A DNA stretch of 64,000 nucleotides from Granulibacter bethesdensis. Lineage in GTDB: Bacteria; Pseudomonadota; Alphaproteobacteria; Acetobacterales; Acetobacteraceae. The notes beneath the pieces are model-generated. The model was not told the origin of the DNA, ran no database searches, and saw nothing but the letters and a program-made list of their open reading frames with translations. Below, one piece after another: positions 1 to 7,511 of the stretch. How positions within the stretch are numbered: position 1 is the first letter of the stretch; the number at the start of each line of letters is the position of its first letter. Location of the stretch: positions 776,001-840,000 of the forward strand of contig NZ_CP018192.1 in assembly GCF_001889525.1 (NCBI RefSeq). Reading direction: 5' to 3'. A program made the position numbers and the translations under genes.

Positions 1-583
1 GTGGATCGGGAATTTCGTCCTGTGTCACCAGCCATGGACCGACCGGGCCGAACGTGTCGCAGCCCTTGCCCTTGTCCCAGGTACCTGCGCGTTTGGTCTG
101 GTATTCGCGCTCGCTGACATCGTTGATGATGCAGTAGCCAGCGACATGCTTCATGGCATCTTCCTCGCTGACATGACGGGCGAGGCTGCCAATGACGATC
201 CCCAATTCCACTTCCCAGTCTGTGCTGGTCGAGCCGGGAGGAATACGGACATCGTCATAGGGACCGCAGAAAGCACCCAGCGATTTCAGAAACAGGATCG
301 GTTCGCGTGGGATTTTGCCACCGGTTTCGGCGGCGTGATCAGCGTAGTTCAGGCCGATACAGATGAAATTGAGTGGCAGCGGCACACACGGTCCGATTCT
401 GGGGGAACCCTCGACCAGCGGCAGGGTTTCCGGGTCCAGACGACCGAGTCTGGCCAGCCCTTCCGGTGACAGCACGCTGCCTGCGAAGTCATTGACATAA
501 TGCGAGACATCGCGCGGACGACCGGCAGAATCCAGAATGGCAGGTTTTTCTTGCCCGGGAGGGCCAAGTCTAAGCAATTTCAT
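1..583 (-). CDS. Fumarylacetoacetate hydrolase family protein (3' end cut by window edge)
   Basis: Partial minus-strand gene; its first 194 codons lie in the window and the end lies before position 1. The start ATG at 583-581 follows a GAGGGGAGA ribosome site (599-591) and gives MKLLRLGPP. The FAH core is visible: GLNYADHAAETG about residue 75, then WEVELGIVIG carrying the metal-binding acidic pair, and GYCIINDVSEREYQ. Family members hydrolyse or decarboxylate 2-oxo acids such as 2,4-diketo-3-deoxy sugars, acylpyruvates or 2-keto-4-pentenoate. The N-terminal cap before residue 70 matches the long bacterial subfamily rather than YcgM-size proteins. The substrate cannot be read from the sequence. 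It diverges from pepN, with 180 bp between them. Confidence 0.88.
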   Translation of the reverse strand, partial: MKLLRLGPPGQEKPAILDSAGRPRDVSHYVNDFAGSVLSPEGLARLGRLDPETLPLVEGSPRIGPCVPLPLNFICIGLNYADHAAETGGKIPREPILFLKSLGAFCGPYDDVRIPPGSTSTDWEVELGIVIGSLARHVSEEDAMKHVAGYCIINDVSEREYQTKRAGTWDKGKGCDTFGPVGPWLVTQDEIPDP

Positions 584-763
584 ATCATAATCTCCCCTCA
601 TTTTCGGCATATCATTTCGCAATGGTGGAGGGAAGCCGTGAAAATGCATGAGGCTGATGCATCTGACTGATACATGGCCTGTGTGGATGGGTGGTTGAGC
701 CGGTCGGGAATGCCCTCCATCCTGCACGGCATCGCGCCTTTTCGCTTTTGATGCCCATTCCGG

Positions 764-3454
764 ATGAAAGACACAGACATCATGTCCGCAGATGCCAGCT
801 CCGCACCGTCTTCCACCGTTGCTCCGGTGCCGGTCCGGCTGAGTGATTATACGCCGCCTGCCTACGGGGTAGAACAGGTCGATCTGGTGTTCCGTCTGGA
901 TCCCGCCCGAACCGTGGTGCAGTCGCGGCTGCATGTGATCCGCCAGCCCGGTACGCCGGAAGGGTCCGTTTTCCACCTGGACGGGGAGGCGCTTGAACTG
1001 CTGTCCCTCCGCATCGACGGCAGGGAGGTCAGCGGAGAAGATTACCACCTCACCCAGCATGGACTGGACATATCCGGCCTGCCTGCCGAAAGCGTGTTGG
1101 AGATCGATACCGCCATCGCACCGGAGCAGAATACCGAACTCAGCGGATTGTATGTTTCACACGGAGCGTTCTTCACGCAGTGCGAGGCGGAAGGCTTCCG
1201 GCGGATCACCTATTTCCCGGATCGCCCGGATGTCATGGCACGCTATACCACCACCATCGTCGCACCGCGTACGGTGCCGGTGTTGTTGTCAAACGGCAAT
1301 CCGGTTGATACGGGGGAGGCTGAAGGCGGATTGCACTGGGCGAAGTGGGAGGATCCGCACCCGAAGCCCTGTTATCTGTTTGCGCTGGTGGCTGGTGATC
1401 TGGCTGCTGTACGGGACAGTTTCATCACGCGCTCTGGCCGGACGGTGGCTCTGGCGATATGGGTGAGGGACGGGGATCAGGACCGCTGTGCCCATGCGAT
1501 GGACAGCCTGAAACGTTCGATGCGCTGGGACGAGGAGGTGTTCGGCCTCGAATATGACCTTGATGTGTTCAATATCGCCGCCGTCAGCGATTTCAATATG
1601 GGGGCGATGGAGAATAAGGGGCTGAACGTCTTCAATACCAAATATGTGCTGGCCCGTCCCGATACTGCGACGGACAGCGATTATCAGGGTATCGAGACTG
1701 TCATTGCCCATGAATATTTCCATAACTGGACAGGCAATCGCGTGACCTGCCGGGACTGGTTCCAACTGACCTTGAAGGAAGGGCTGACGGTTTTCCGGGA
1801 TCAGGAATTCAGCGCCGATATGGGCAGCCGGGCAGTCAAGCGTATCTCCGATGTTCGCACCTTGCGGGCAGCGCAATTCCGGGAGGATGCCGGGCCGCTG
1901 GCTCATCCTGTGCGCCCTGAAACTTATGTAAAGATCGATAATTTCTATACGGCGACCGTTTATCAGAAAGGGGCAGAGCTTGTCCGCATGATCCGCACCC
2001 TGATCGGGCGGGAGAAATTCCGGCAGGGGATGGATCTGTATTTCCAGCGCCATGACAACCATGCCGTGACGCTGGAGGATTTCGCCGCTGCCATGCAGGA
2101 TGCGTCCGGCGTTGATCTGTCCCTGTTCCGGCGCTGGTACGGGCAGGCGGGCACGCCGGTCCTGCGGGTTACGGATGAGTATGATGCCTCGGCACGTCGT
2201 TATGTGCTGCACGTGACCCAGTACACGCCACCGACACCGGGGCAGGAGGAAAAGCAACCTTTGCTGATCCCCATTGCGGTCGGGCTGCTGGATGAAACCG
2301 GCGCGGCCCTGTCATTCCGGTTGGAGGGGGAGGAAAAAGCCCATCCCGACACAAGAATTCTGCGTCTGGAACAGGAAACACAGAGCTTTGTATTCCATGA
2401 TGTCGCACGGGCACCCCGGCCTTCCCTGCTGCGGGATTTCTCTGCGCCGGTAAAACTGGCCGATACGCCTGCGGACAGGCTGCGTTTTCTCTCGGCCCAC
2501 GATTCCGATCCGTTTGTGCGCTGGGATTCCGGGCAGCAATACGCCACGCAGAAACTGTTGCAGCAGGTAGCGGCTTGCCGGAATGGCGCGGTTCCATCGC
2601 TGGACGAGGGTATTATGGAGAGTGTGGCTGCCTCCATCGCCTGTGCGCCACAAGACCCGGCACTGGCGGCGGAGGCGATGGCGCTGCCGGCGGAAACCAC
2701 GTTGGCCGATGCGATGGACGTGGTGGATGTCGATGGCATTCATGCCGTGCGCCGTACCGCGCGCGCTGCGATCGGCCAGCATCTGCGGGCTGCGTTACGG
2801 GCAGGGTATGAGGCATGGAGCACGGACGATGTGACCGCGCTGGATGGCAGGGCAATGGGCGGTCGGGCTTTCCGTAATGCCTGTCTCGGCTATCTGGCCG
2901 CAGCCGATGAGGGGAAAGCCGGTGAGGGTGTGACACTGGCCTGGAAACAGTTTCAGGGCGATCGCTGCATGACGGATGTACTGGCTGCCTTGTCGGTGCT
3001 GGCGGATACGGACGTGCCGGAGCGGGAGAAGGCGCTGGCGTTGTTTTATGATCGCTGGCGGGGGGATGCGCTGGTGCTGGATAAGTGGTTCGCCATTCAG
3101 GCCATGGCCTCTCACCCGGATGCACTGGAGCAGGTGAGGCAGTTGATCAATCATCCTGATTTCGACTGGCGTAACCCGAACCGGGTACGCGCGGTGCTGA
3201 CCAGTTTTGCTTCCGGTAATCAGGTCCGGTTCCATGATGCGTCGGGGGCAGGCTATGTGTTTCTGGCGGACGCGATTCTGCATCTGGATGGCATTAACGG
3301 CCAGATCGCGGCCCGGATGACGGCGCCCCTGGGGGCATGGCGGCGGCAGGATCAGGCCCGTGCGGAGATGATGCAGGCCCAGTTGCGGCGCATCGCAGCC
3401 AAGCCGAACCTGTCTGGGAACGTAAGGGAGATCGTTGATCGTAGTCTGCGTTGA
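764..3454 (+). CDS. pepN: Aminopeptidase N (M1 family metallopeptidase)
   Basis: 896 residues, the usual length for bacterial PepN. It removes N-terminal residues from peptides in the cytoplasm. The exopeptidase motif GAMEN is at 280-284. The zinc site HEYFH is at 316-320, with the third ligand E339 in LKEGLTVF, so the HExxH-x18-E signature is intact. The C-terminal half matches the Ig-like and helical-repeat domains (DUF3458-type) of this branch. The start is uncertain: ATG at 764 or ATG at 782 (MSADAS) are both possible and neither has a strong Shine-Dalgarno. It appears monocistronic; no clear hairpin terminator follows, only the AT-rich dyad before the metallothionein gene. Confidence 0.96.
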   Translation: MKDTDIMSADASSAPSSTVAPVPVRLSDYTPPAYGVEQVDLVFRLDPARTVVQSRLHVIRQPGTPEGSVFHLDGEALELLSLRIDGREVSGEDYHLTQHGLDISGLPAESVLEIDTAIAPEQNTELSGLYVSHGAFFTQCEAEGFRRITYFPDRPDVMARYTTTIVAPRTVPVLLSNGNPVDTGEAEGGLHWAKWEDPHPKPCYLFALVAGDLAAVRDSFITRSGRTVALAIWVRDGDQDRCAHAMDSLKRSMRWDEEVFGLEYDLDVFNIAAVSDFNMGAMENKGLNVFNTKYVLARPDTATDSDYQGIETVIAHEYFHNWTGNRVTCRDWFQLTLKEGLTVFRDQEFSADMGSRAVKRISDVRTLRAAQFREDAGPLAHPVRPETYVKIDNFYTATVYQKGAELVRMIRTLIGREKFRQGMDLYFQRHDNHAVTLEDFAAAMQDASGVDLSLFRRWYGQAGTPVLRVTDEYDASARRYVLHVTQYTPPTPGQEEKQPLLIPIAVGLLDETGAALSFRLEGEEKAHPDTRILRLEQETQSFVFHDVARAPRPSLLRDFSAPVKLADTPADRLRFLSAHDSDPFVRWDSGQQYATQKLLQQVAACRNGAVPSLDEGIMESVAASIACAPQDPALAAEAMALPAETTLADAMDVVDVDGIHAVRRTARAAIGQHLRAALRAGYEAWSTDDVTALDGRAMGGRAFRNACLGYLAAADEGKAGEGVTLAWKQFQGDRCMTDVLAALSVLADTDVPEREKALALFYDRWRGDALVLDKWFAIQAMASHPDALEQVRQLINHPDFDWRNPNRVRAVLTSFASGNQVRFHDASGAGYVFLADAILHLDGINGQIAARMTAPLGAWRRQDQARAEMMQAQLRRIAAKPNLSGNVREIVDRSLR

Positions 3455-3477
3455 AGCGCAGTCAGGTTACAAATTCG

Positions 3478-3512
3478 TATCAAATATATCTATACGTATT
3501 GATATATTGATA
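3478..3512. promoter_or_regulatory. AT-rich inverted repeat upstream of the metallothionein gene (candidate operator/promoter)
   Basis: TATCAAATATATC (3478-3490) and GATATATTGATA (3501-3512) are complementary apart from one missing base, around a central palindrome ATACGTAT (3492-3499). The island is almost free of G and C in DNA of about 60 percent GC. It lies 85-120 bp before the metallothionein start. Inference: a metal-responsive operator overlapping the promoter. It does not match the 12-2-12 SmtB/ArsR consensus I know, so the regulator is unknown. Confidence 0.4.
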
Positions 3513-3597
3513 ATGTTGGAGTAGGGAATGGTTCTGCCGCAGCGGTCATCAAAATCACTCCCTGCGGTCATCTCAATAATGATCGAGGAATGAACCC

Positions 3598-3762
3598 ATG
3601 AGCGCCACCACCATTAAATGTGCCTGCCCCGATTGTGTGTGCGAAGTCGAGCAGGGCAAGGGCATCCAGCGTGATGGCCAGACCTATTGCGACGAAGCCT
3701 GTGCGTCTCACCACAAGGACGGTTCTGGCTGCCACCATGCCGGTTGTGCCTGCCACGGCTGA
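3598..3762 (+). CDS. bmtA: Bacterial metallothionein (SmtA/BmtA family)
   Basis: A 54-residue protein starting at ATG 3598 after GAGGAATGAACCC (good AGGA spacing). It has nine cysteines (8, 10, 13, 15, 31, 35, 45, 50, 52) and five histidines (38, 39, 46, 47, 53). The arrangement KCACPDCVC, then TYCDEACASHH, then GCHHAGCACHG follows the cyanobacterial/pseudomonad SmtA pattern, in which nine Cys plus His ligands build a Zn4 cluster around a zinc-finger-like fold. The expected role is cytosolic zinc (or cadmium/copper) sequestration. It stands alone between an AT-rich dyad and a strong hairpin terminator, so it is probably its own regulated unit. No smtB-like repressor gene is adjacent. Confidence 0.93.
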   Translation: MSATTIKCACPDCVCEVEQGKGIQRDGQTYCDEACASHHKDGSGCHHAGCACHG

Positions 3763-3782
3763 TTGACCACAGATTGATCAAT

Positions 3783-3842
3783 AAACGGGCGGTGTTGTGC
3801 AGGGCATAACGCCGCCCGTTTGTAATGGCCCGTTTGTAATGG
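3783..3842 (+). terminator. Rho-independent terminator of the metallothionein gene, with a 14-bp tandem repeat
   Basis: AAACGGGCGG (3783-3792) pairs perfectly with CCGCCCGTTT (3812-3821). The inner part GTTGTGC/GCATAAC continues the stem with G-U pairs to a 3-base AGG loop, about 18 pairs in all. The T tract is short. CCCGTTTGTAATGG at 3815-3828 is repeated exactly at 3829-3842, so the 3' arm's end is duplicated. Confidence 0.75.
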
Positions 3843-3960
3843 GGTAACACGCTTTAGTGTCGTTGTGTCTCTATTCCCCCGTGTGGCCTCTTGCCGGATC
3901 ATCAGGGGGGCCGTACACCGCCTGACCAGTGAATGATCAGGGCAACGGGCGGTTTCTGTT

Positions 3961-4749
3961 TTGGATTGGTTTACACATATCGATCCCGTTTATGCGCTTT
4001 CCGGCCTGGGAGTGGGTTGCCTTGTCGGCATGACGGGCGTTGGTGGCGGCTCCCTGATGACACCGTTGCTGGTTCTGCTGTTGGGGGTGCATCCGCAAAC
4101 GGCGATTGGGACCGATCTTTTATTTGCCGCTATTACGAAATCGGTTGGTACGTCGGTTCACGGGTTCTCCCGTAATATCGACTGGGCTGTTGTAAAGCGG
4201 CTGGCATCCGGCAGCATCCCGGCTTCTGCGTTGACGCTGCTATGGCTGCATGGCCATGGCGGGTTGGAGCCTGAAATATCCCGTATTATGGGACGTGTTC
4301 TGGGTGGCGCACTGTTGCTGACTGCGGGCAGCCTCTTTTTCCGTCCCTGGCTGCACCGGGTTGCCGGGGCCAGAAGAAAGCCTCTGTCACCAGCGCGCGT
4401 GTCCGGTCTGACCGTGTTGTTCGGTATATGTCTTGGTGTGCTTGTGTCGCTCTCCTCCGTCGGGGCTGGTGCCATTGGCGTCACGGTGCTGATCGCCCTG
4501 TATCCTGAACTGTCGATCGCGCGGATTGTCGGGTCTGATGTTGCCCATGCAGTTCCACTGACCCTGATTGCGGGTCTCGGACACTGGATGCTGGGGTCAG
4601 TGAACGGGATGTTGCTTTTGTCCCTGCTGATAGGCTCACTGCCAGGCGTGATCGTAGGCAGCATACTGTCACCCCGTATGCCTGCAGATATTTTGCGTAC
4701 TCTATTGGGCAGCATACTGACAGTCGTCGGCCTACGCCTCTTGTTCTAA
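3961..4749 (+). CDS. TauE/SafE (TSUP) family membrane permease
   Basis: 262 residues with eight or so hydrophobic helices in two homologous halves. The first half carries GLGVGCLVGMTGVGGGSLMTP, the glycine-rich signature of the sulfite exporter/DUF81 family. The second half repeats a related SLSSVGAGAIGVTVL segment. Family members move small anions such as sulfite, sulfoacetate or other organosulfur compounds across the inner membrane; the substrate here is unknown. The start is TTG at 3961, with only a weak GGGCGG upstream. The next possible start would cut into the first helix. Confidence 0.85.
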   Translation: MDWFTHIDPVYALSGLGVGCLVGMTGVGGGSLMTPLLVLLLGVHPQTAIGTDLLFAAITKSVGTSVHGFSRNIDWAVVKRLASGSIPASALTLLWLHGHGGLEPEISRIMGRVLGGALLLTAGSLFFRPWLHRVAGARRKPLSPARVSGLTVLFGICLGVLVSLSSVGAGAIGVTVLIALYPELSIARIVGSDVAHAVPLTLIAGLGHWMLGSVNGMLLLSLLIGSLPGVIVGSILSPRMPADILRTLLGSILTVVGLRLLF

Positions 4750-4771
4750 CAGGCCGGCTGCAAGCTGATTT

Positions 4772-4960
4772 TTATCGGGCCGCGATCACAAAGGATGATG
4801 GAGGAGGTGAGGGGGGAGGCGACTCGGTTTCCTGCAGGATTTCAATCAGCGCCTCTTCCCAGAATTCTTCGTTGCGTCCGTGAGGACGGCCTGCCTTTTC
4901 CCATAAAAGGTACGCACGAACGCGTACCCTTTCATCCTGCCGGGTAATTGATCCAGCCAT
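4772..4960 (-). CDS. DUF2934 domain protein
   Basis: 62 residues, with GAGGA eight bases before the ATG at 4960. The segment RVRAYLLWEKAGRPHGRNEEFW (about 12-34) is the DUF2934 signature, a short helical motif of unknown function common in alpha- and betaproteobacteria. The tail is proline/serine rich. It ends 22 bp from the convergent permease gene. No function can be assigned. Confidence 0.7.
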   Translation of the reverse strand: MAGSITRQDERVRVRAYLLWEKAGRPHGRNEEFWEEALIEILQETESPPPSPPPSSFVIAAR

Positions 4961-5098
4961 AGCTAATCCTCATGCGCAGCAACAGTCGATGGTTCATTCC
5001 ATTCTGGCATTCCCAACGCTCAAGATAGGCAGTGGCTGCACACAATCTCCATTAAAAAAATGCAGGCGCCCTTCACAGTATCTTGTTGGAAGCTTCTC

Positions 5099-5626
5099 TT
5101 AGGAGAGGGCAGCTTCACCATCCAGGGTGGCGGCAACGGCATGCACGGTGGCGGCAATACGGATTGCTGCCTGCACCTGTTCCTGCGTTAAACCGTTCTG
5201 GCGCACGATTTTCTCGTGGCTTTCCATGCACATGCCGCATCCGTTGATGGCAGAGACGGCCAGAGACCACAGCTCAAAATCGACCTTGTCGACACCGGGC
5301 TTGGCCATGACGTTCATTCGCAGCCGGGCCGGCAGGTTCGCGTAATCACCACCCACCAGATGCACGAAGCGGTAATAGACATTGTTCATGCCCATGATGG
5401 CAGCGGCAGCCTTGGCAGCCGCGAGGGCTTCGGCACTCAGTCGCGGACCGAATTCGGCGAGGATGGCTGCGGTTACAGTGTTGCTGCGGGCAGCGAGGGC
5501 GGAGGCGATGAAAGTGCCCGCTTTTTGCTGCTGGTTCAGCACGTCTTCATTGGCCAGAGAGCCGAGATTCAGCTTCAGATCCTTGGCGTATTCGGGCAGT
5601 GCGCTTTTCAGATTTTCGATGGACAT
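5099..5626 (-). CDS. ahpD: Alkyl hydroperoxide reductase AhpD (carboxymuconolactone decarboxylase family)
   Basis: 175 residues starting at [20 protein letters not shown], which matches the N-terminus of mycobacterial AhpD. An in-frame ATG at 5644 would add six residues, but AGGAACAAACAGC supports 5626. The redox motif CGMCMESHE puts C130, C133 and H137 at the same numbers as the mycobacterial enzyme. AhpD is a thioredoxin-like adaptor that reduces AhpC, using lipoamide/lipoyl proteins in Mycobacterium. It lies 132 bp downstream of ahpC on the same strand, the expected ahpC-ahpD operon. No ahpF is nearby. Confidence 0.93.
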   Translation of the reverse strand: MSIENLKSALPEYAKDLKLNLGSLANEDVLNQQQKAGTFIASALAARSNTVTAAILAEFGPRLSAEALAAAKAAAAIMGMNNVYYRFVHLVGGDYANLPARLRMNVMAKPGVDKVDFELWSLAVSAINGCGMCMESHEKIVRQNGLTQEQVQAAIRIAATVHAVAATLDGEAALS

Positions 5627-5758
5627 GCTGTTTGTTCCTGTCATGAAGGGGGCGCCAGACGCAGAAACGGCCCGGCAGGGGGCCGGGCCGCTGCGAGACC
5701 ACCAGCCTTCACCCGAGCCGAAAGCGTCAGATGAAGGCGGTGCAGGCCAGGGGCTGCT

Positions 5759-6310
5759 TCAGCCGACTTTGATGAACTCGTCGCCTTTGGACCAATTGCA
5801 CGGGCAAAGCTCATCGCTCTGCAACGCATCAAGGACGCGGAGCACTTCCGCCGGGTTGCGGCCGACGGACAGGTCGGTCACATAGGCAAAGCGGATGATG
5901 TTTTGCGGATCGACGATAAAGGTCGCGCGTTGAGCGACGCCTTCCGCCCGATCCAGAATGCCGAGCGCTTCCGACAGCTCACGCCGGATGTCGGAGACCA
6001 TGGGGATCTGCAGCTCACGAAGATCATCGTGGTGCAGGCGCCAGTTGACGTGAACGAACTCATTGTCGGTGGAGACGCCATACAGCACGGCGTCACGATC
6101 GGCGAAATCGCTGTTCAGCTTGGCGAAAGCAACGATCTCGGTCGGGCAGACAAAGGTAAAATCCTTCGGCCAGAAGAAAACGACCTTCCATTTGCCTTCG
6201 GCACTGTTCTCCGTCACCTCGAAGAACGGATCCTTCAGATCCAGACCTTCCTTACCCGGCTTGACGGCGGTCAGCTTGAAAGACGGAAATTTATCGCCCA
6301 CTGAGAGCAT
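5759..6310 (-). CDS. ahpC: Peroxiredoxin AhpC (alkyl hydroperoxide reductase, AhpD-dependent type)
   Basis: 183 residues. The peroxidatic cysteine is C55 in TFVCPTEI. C169 and C171 in ELCPCNW form the unusual CxC resolving pair of the AhpD-dependent mycobacterial subclass, rather than the single resolving cysteine of AhpF-dependent enterobacterial AhpC. It reduces hydrogen peroxide, organic peroxides and peroxynitrite in the cytoplasm. It is transcribed away from an oxyR-like gene across a 190-bp divergent region, so peroxide induction through that regulator is the likely control. Confidence 0.95.
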   Translation of the reverse strand: MLSVGDKFPSFKLTAVKPGKEGLDLKDPFFEVTENSAEGKWKVVFFWPKDFTFVCPTEIVAFAKLNSDFADRDAVLYGVSTDNEFVHVNWRLHHDDLRELQIPMVSDIRRELSEALGILDRAEGVAQRATFIVDPQNIIRFAYVTDLSVGRNPAEVLRVLDALQSDELCPCNWSKGDEFIKVG

Positions 6311-6347
6311 GCAGAATATCCTTCATACGAAGTCGTTATGACAGGCA

Positions 6348-6372
6348 CGTCGCGCCCCTATATAAGGCGACG
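6348..6372. promoter_or_regulatory. Inverted repeat in the ahpC-oxyR divergent region (candidate regulator site)
   Basis: CGTCGC (6348-6353) and GCGACG (6367-6372) form a perfect 6-bp dyad around CTATATAAG, which resembles a -10 element on the minus strand. It sits 38-62 bp before ahpC. It does not fit the ATAG-N7-CTAT OxyR consensus of enterobacteria well, so assigning it to OxyR is a guess from context. Confidence 0.3.
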
Positions 6373-6500
6373 TTGCTGCGGGAGTAAGGCCACAGCGATA
6401 ACGTTGCACAAAAGGGGCGTTTTGATGCTGCACTGCACGATAAGCGGCCCCGGAATTCCACGCCAATGAATAATTCCTGAATTTTTGATCGAATGAAACG

Positions 6501-7511
6501 ATGACGCCCCTGCCCACTCCCCAACAGCTCCGGTATCTGATGGCATTGGCCGAATACCAGCATTTCGGTCGGGCGGCTCAGGCTTGTGCGGTCACGCAAT
6601 CCACCTTGTCGGCTGGTATTCTGGCGCTGGAGCGGCAGCTGGATGTGCAGATTCTCGACCGTGTGGGCGGAAAACGTGTGATTTTTACGGCGCTGGGACG
6701 GGATCTGGTGGAGCGTGCCCGGGATGCCATGCATGCGCTGGAAGCGATGTCGGAGGCTGCTTCTGCCGCCCGAGCACCGATGAGTGGACCGCTGAGGGTG
6801 GGGGTGATTCCAACGATCGGGCCGTTTCTGCTGCCGCGTCTGATGCCGGCCCTGCGGCGGGAATATCCCAACCTTAGGCTCTATCTGCGGGAAGATACCA
6901 CTGACCGTCTGGTGGCGAGGCTGCGGGATGGACGGCTGGACCTGCTGTTGCTGGCGATGCCCTGCGACTGCCGGGGAATGGATACAGTGGTGATCGGGAG
7001 GGATTCGTTTCTGGTTGCCCTGCCACAGGGGCACAGGCTGGCGGAGCGGGAGGTTATTCCTATCGAAGCCCTCAGCATGGAGAATTTGTTGCTGCTGGAA
7101 GACGGACACTGCCTGCGCGAGCACGCGCTGGCCGTCTGCGGGCTGCTGATGGCGTATGAGAAAAATGCCAGTGAGGAGGAAAGTGCCCATAAGGAGGGAA
7201 GTGAGGCTGGTCCTGTCAGGAGTGTCGCAACACGCAGCCGCGACATCCAGACCGGAGATGGGCTGGCTGACCAGTTCGCGGCGACCAGCCTGCATACGCT
7301 GGTGCAGATGGTGGCAGGCGGGCTGGGCATCACATTGCTCCCGCAAATCGCGGTGGATGCCGGGGTGATGGCAGGTACCTCGTTGGTGCTGCGACCGCTT
7401 GAAGGGGATGGCGCATGGCGGGAGCTGGGGCTCGCCTGGCGGCATAATGCACCGCGTGGTGCCGATTATCTCGGTATGGCATCGCTGCTGCGGGAGGCGG
7501 CAGGGTTTTGA
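6501..7511 (+). CDS. oxyR: OxyR-like LysR family hydrogen peroxide regulator with inserted loop
   Basis: 336 residues, about 30 longer than enterobacterial OxyR (305). The N-terminal winged helix is at 5-65 (TPQQLRYLMALAEYQHFGRA, then TQSTLSAGI). The redox stretch LLLEDGHCLREHALAVC carries C204 and C213, nine apart as in E. coli C199/C208. The C-terminal FAATSLHTLVQMVAGGLGITLLP matches OxyR closely. Between C213 and FAATSL are about 45 residues where E. coli has about ten; residues about 218-252 are an acidic, low-complexity insertion. It is divergent from ahpC-ahpD and overlaps the next gene by four bases. Confidence 0.88.
   Translation: MTPLPTPQQLRYLMALAEYQHFGRAAQACAVTQSTLSAGILALERQLDVQILDRVGGKRVIFTALGRDLVERARDAMHALEAMSEAASAARAPMSGPLRVGVIPTIGPFLLPRLMPALRREYPNLRLYLREDTTDRLVARLRDGRLDLLLLAMPCDCRGMDTVVIGRDSFLVALPQGHRLAEREVIPIEALSMENLLLLEDGHCLREHALAVCGLLMAYEKNASEEESAHKEGSEAGPVRSVATRSRDIQTGDGLADQFAATSLHTLVQMVAGGLGITLLPQIAVDAGVMAGTSLVLRPLEGDGAWRELGLAWRHNAPRGADYLGMASLLREAAGF

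Noticed and set aside
5054-5072. Terminator after ahpD
   Set aside because: A seven-base T run is present on the minus strand, but the adjoining AGG-gcg-CCT stem is only three pairs.
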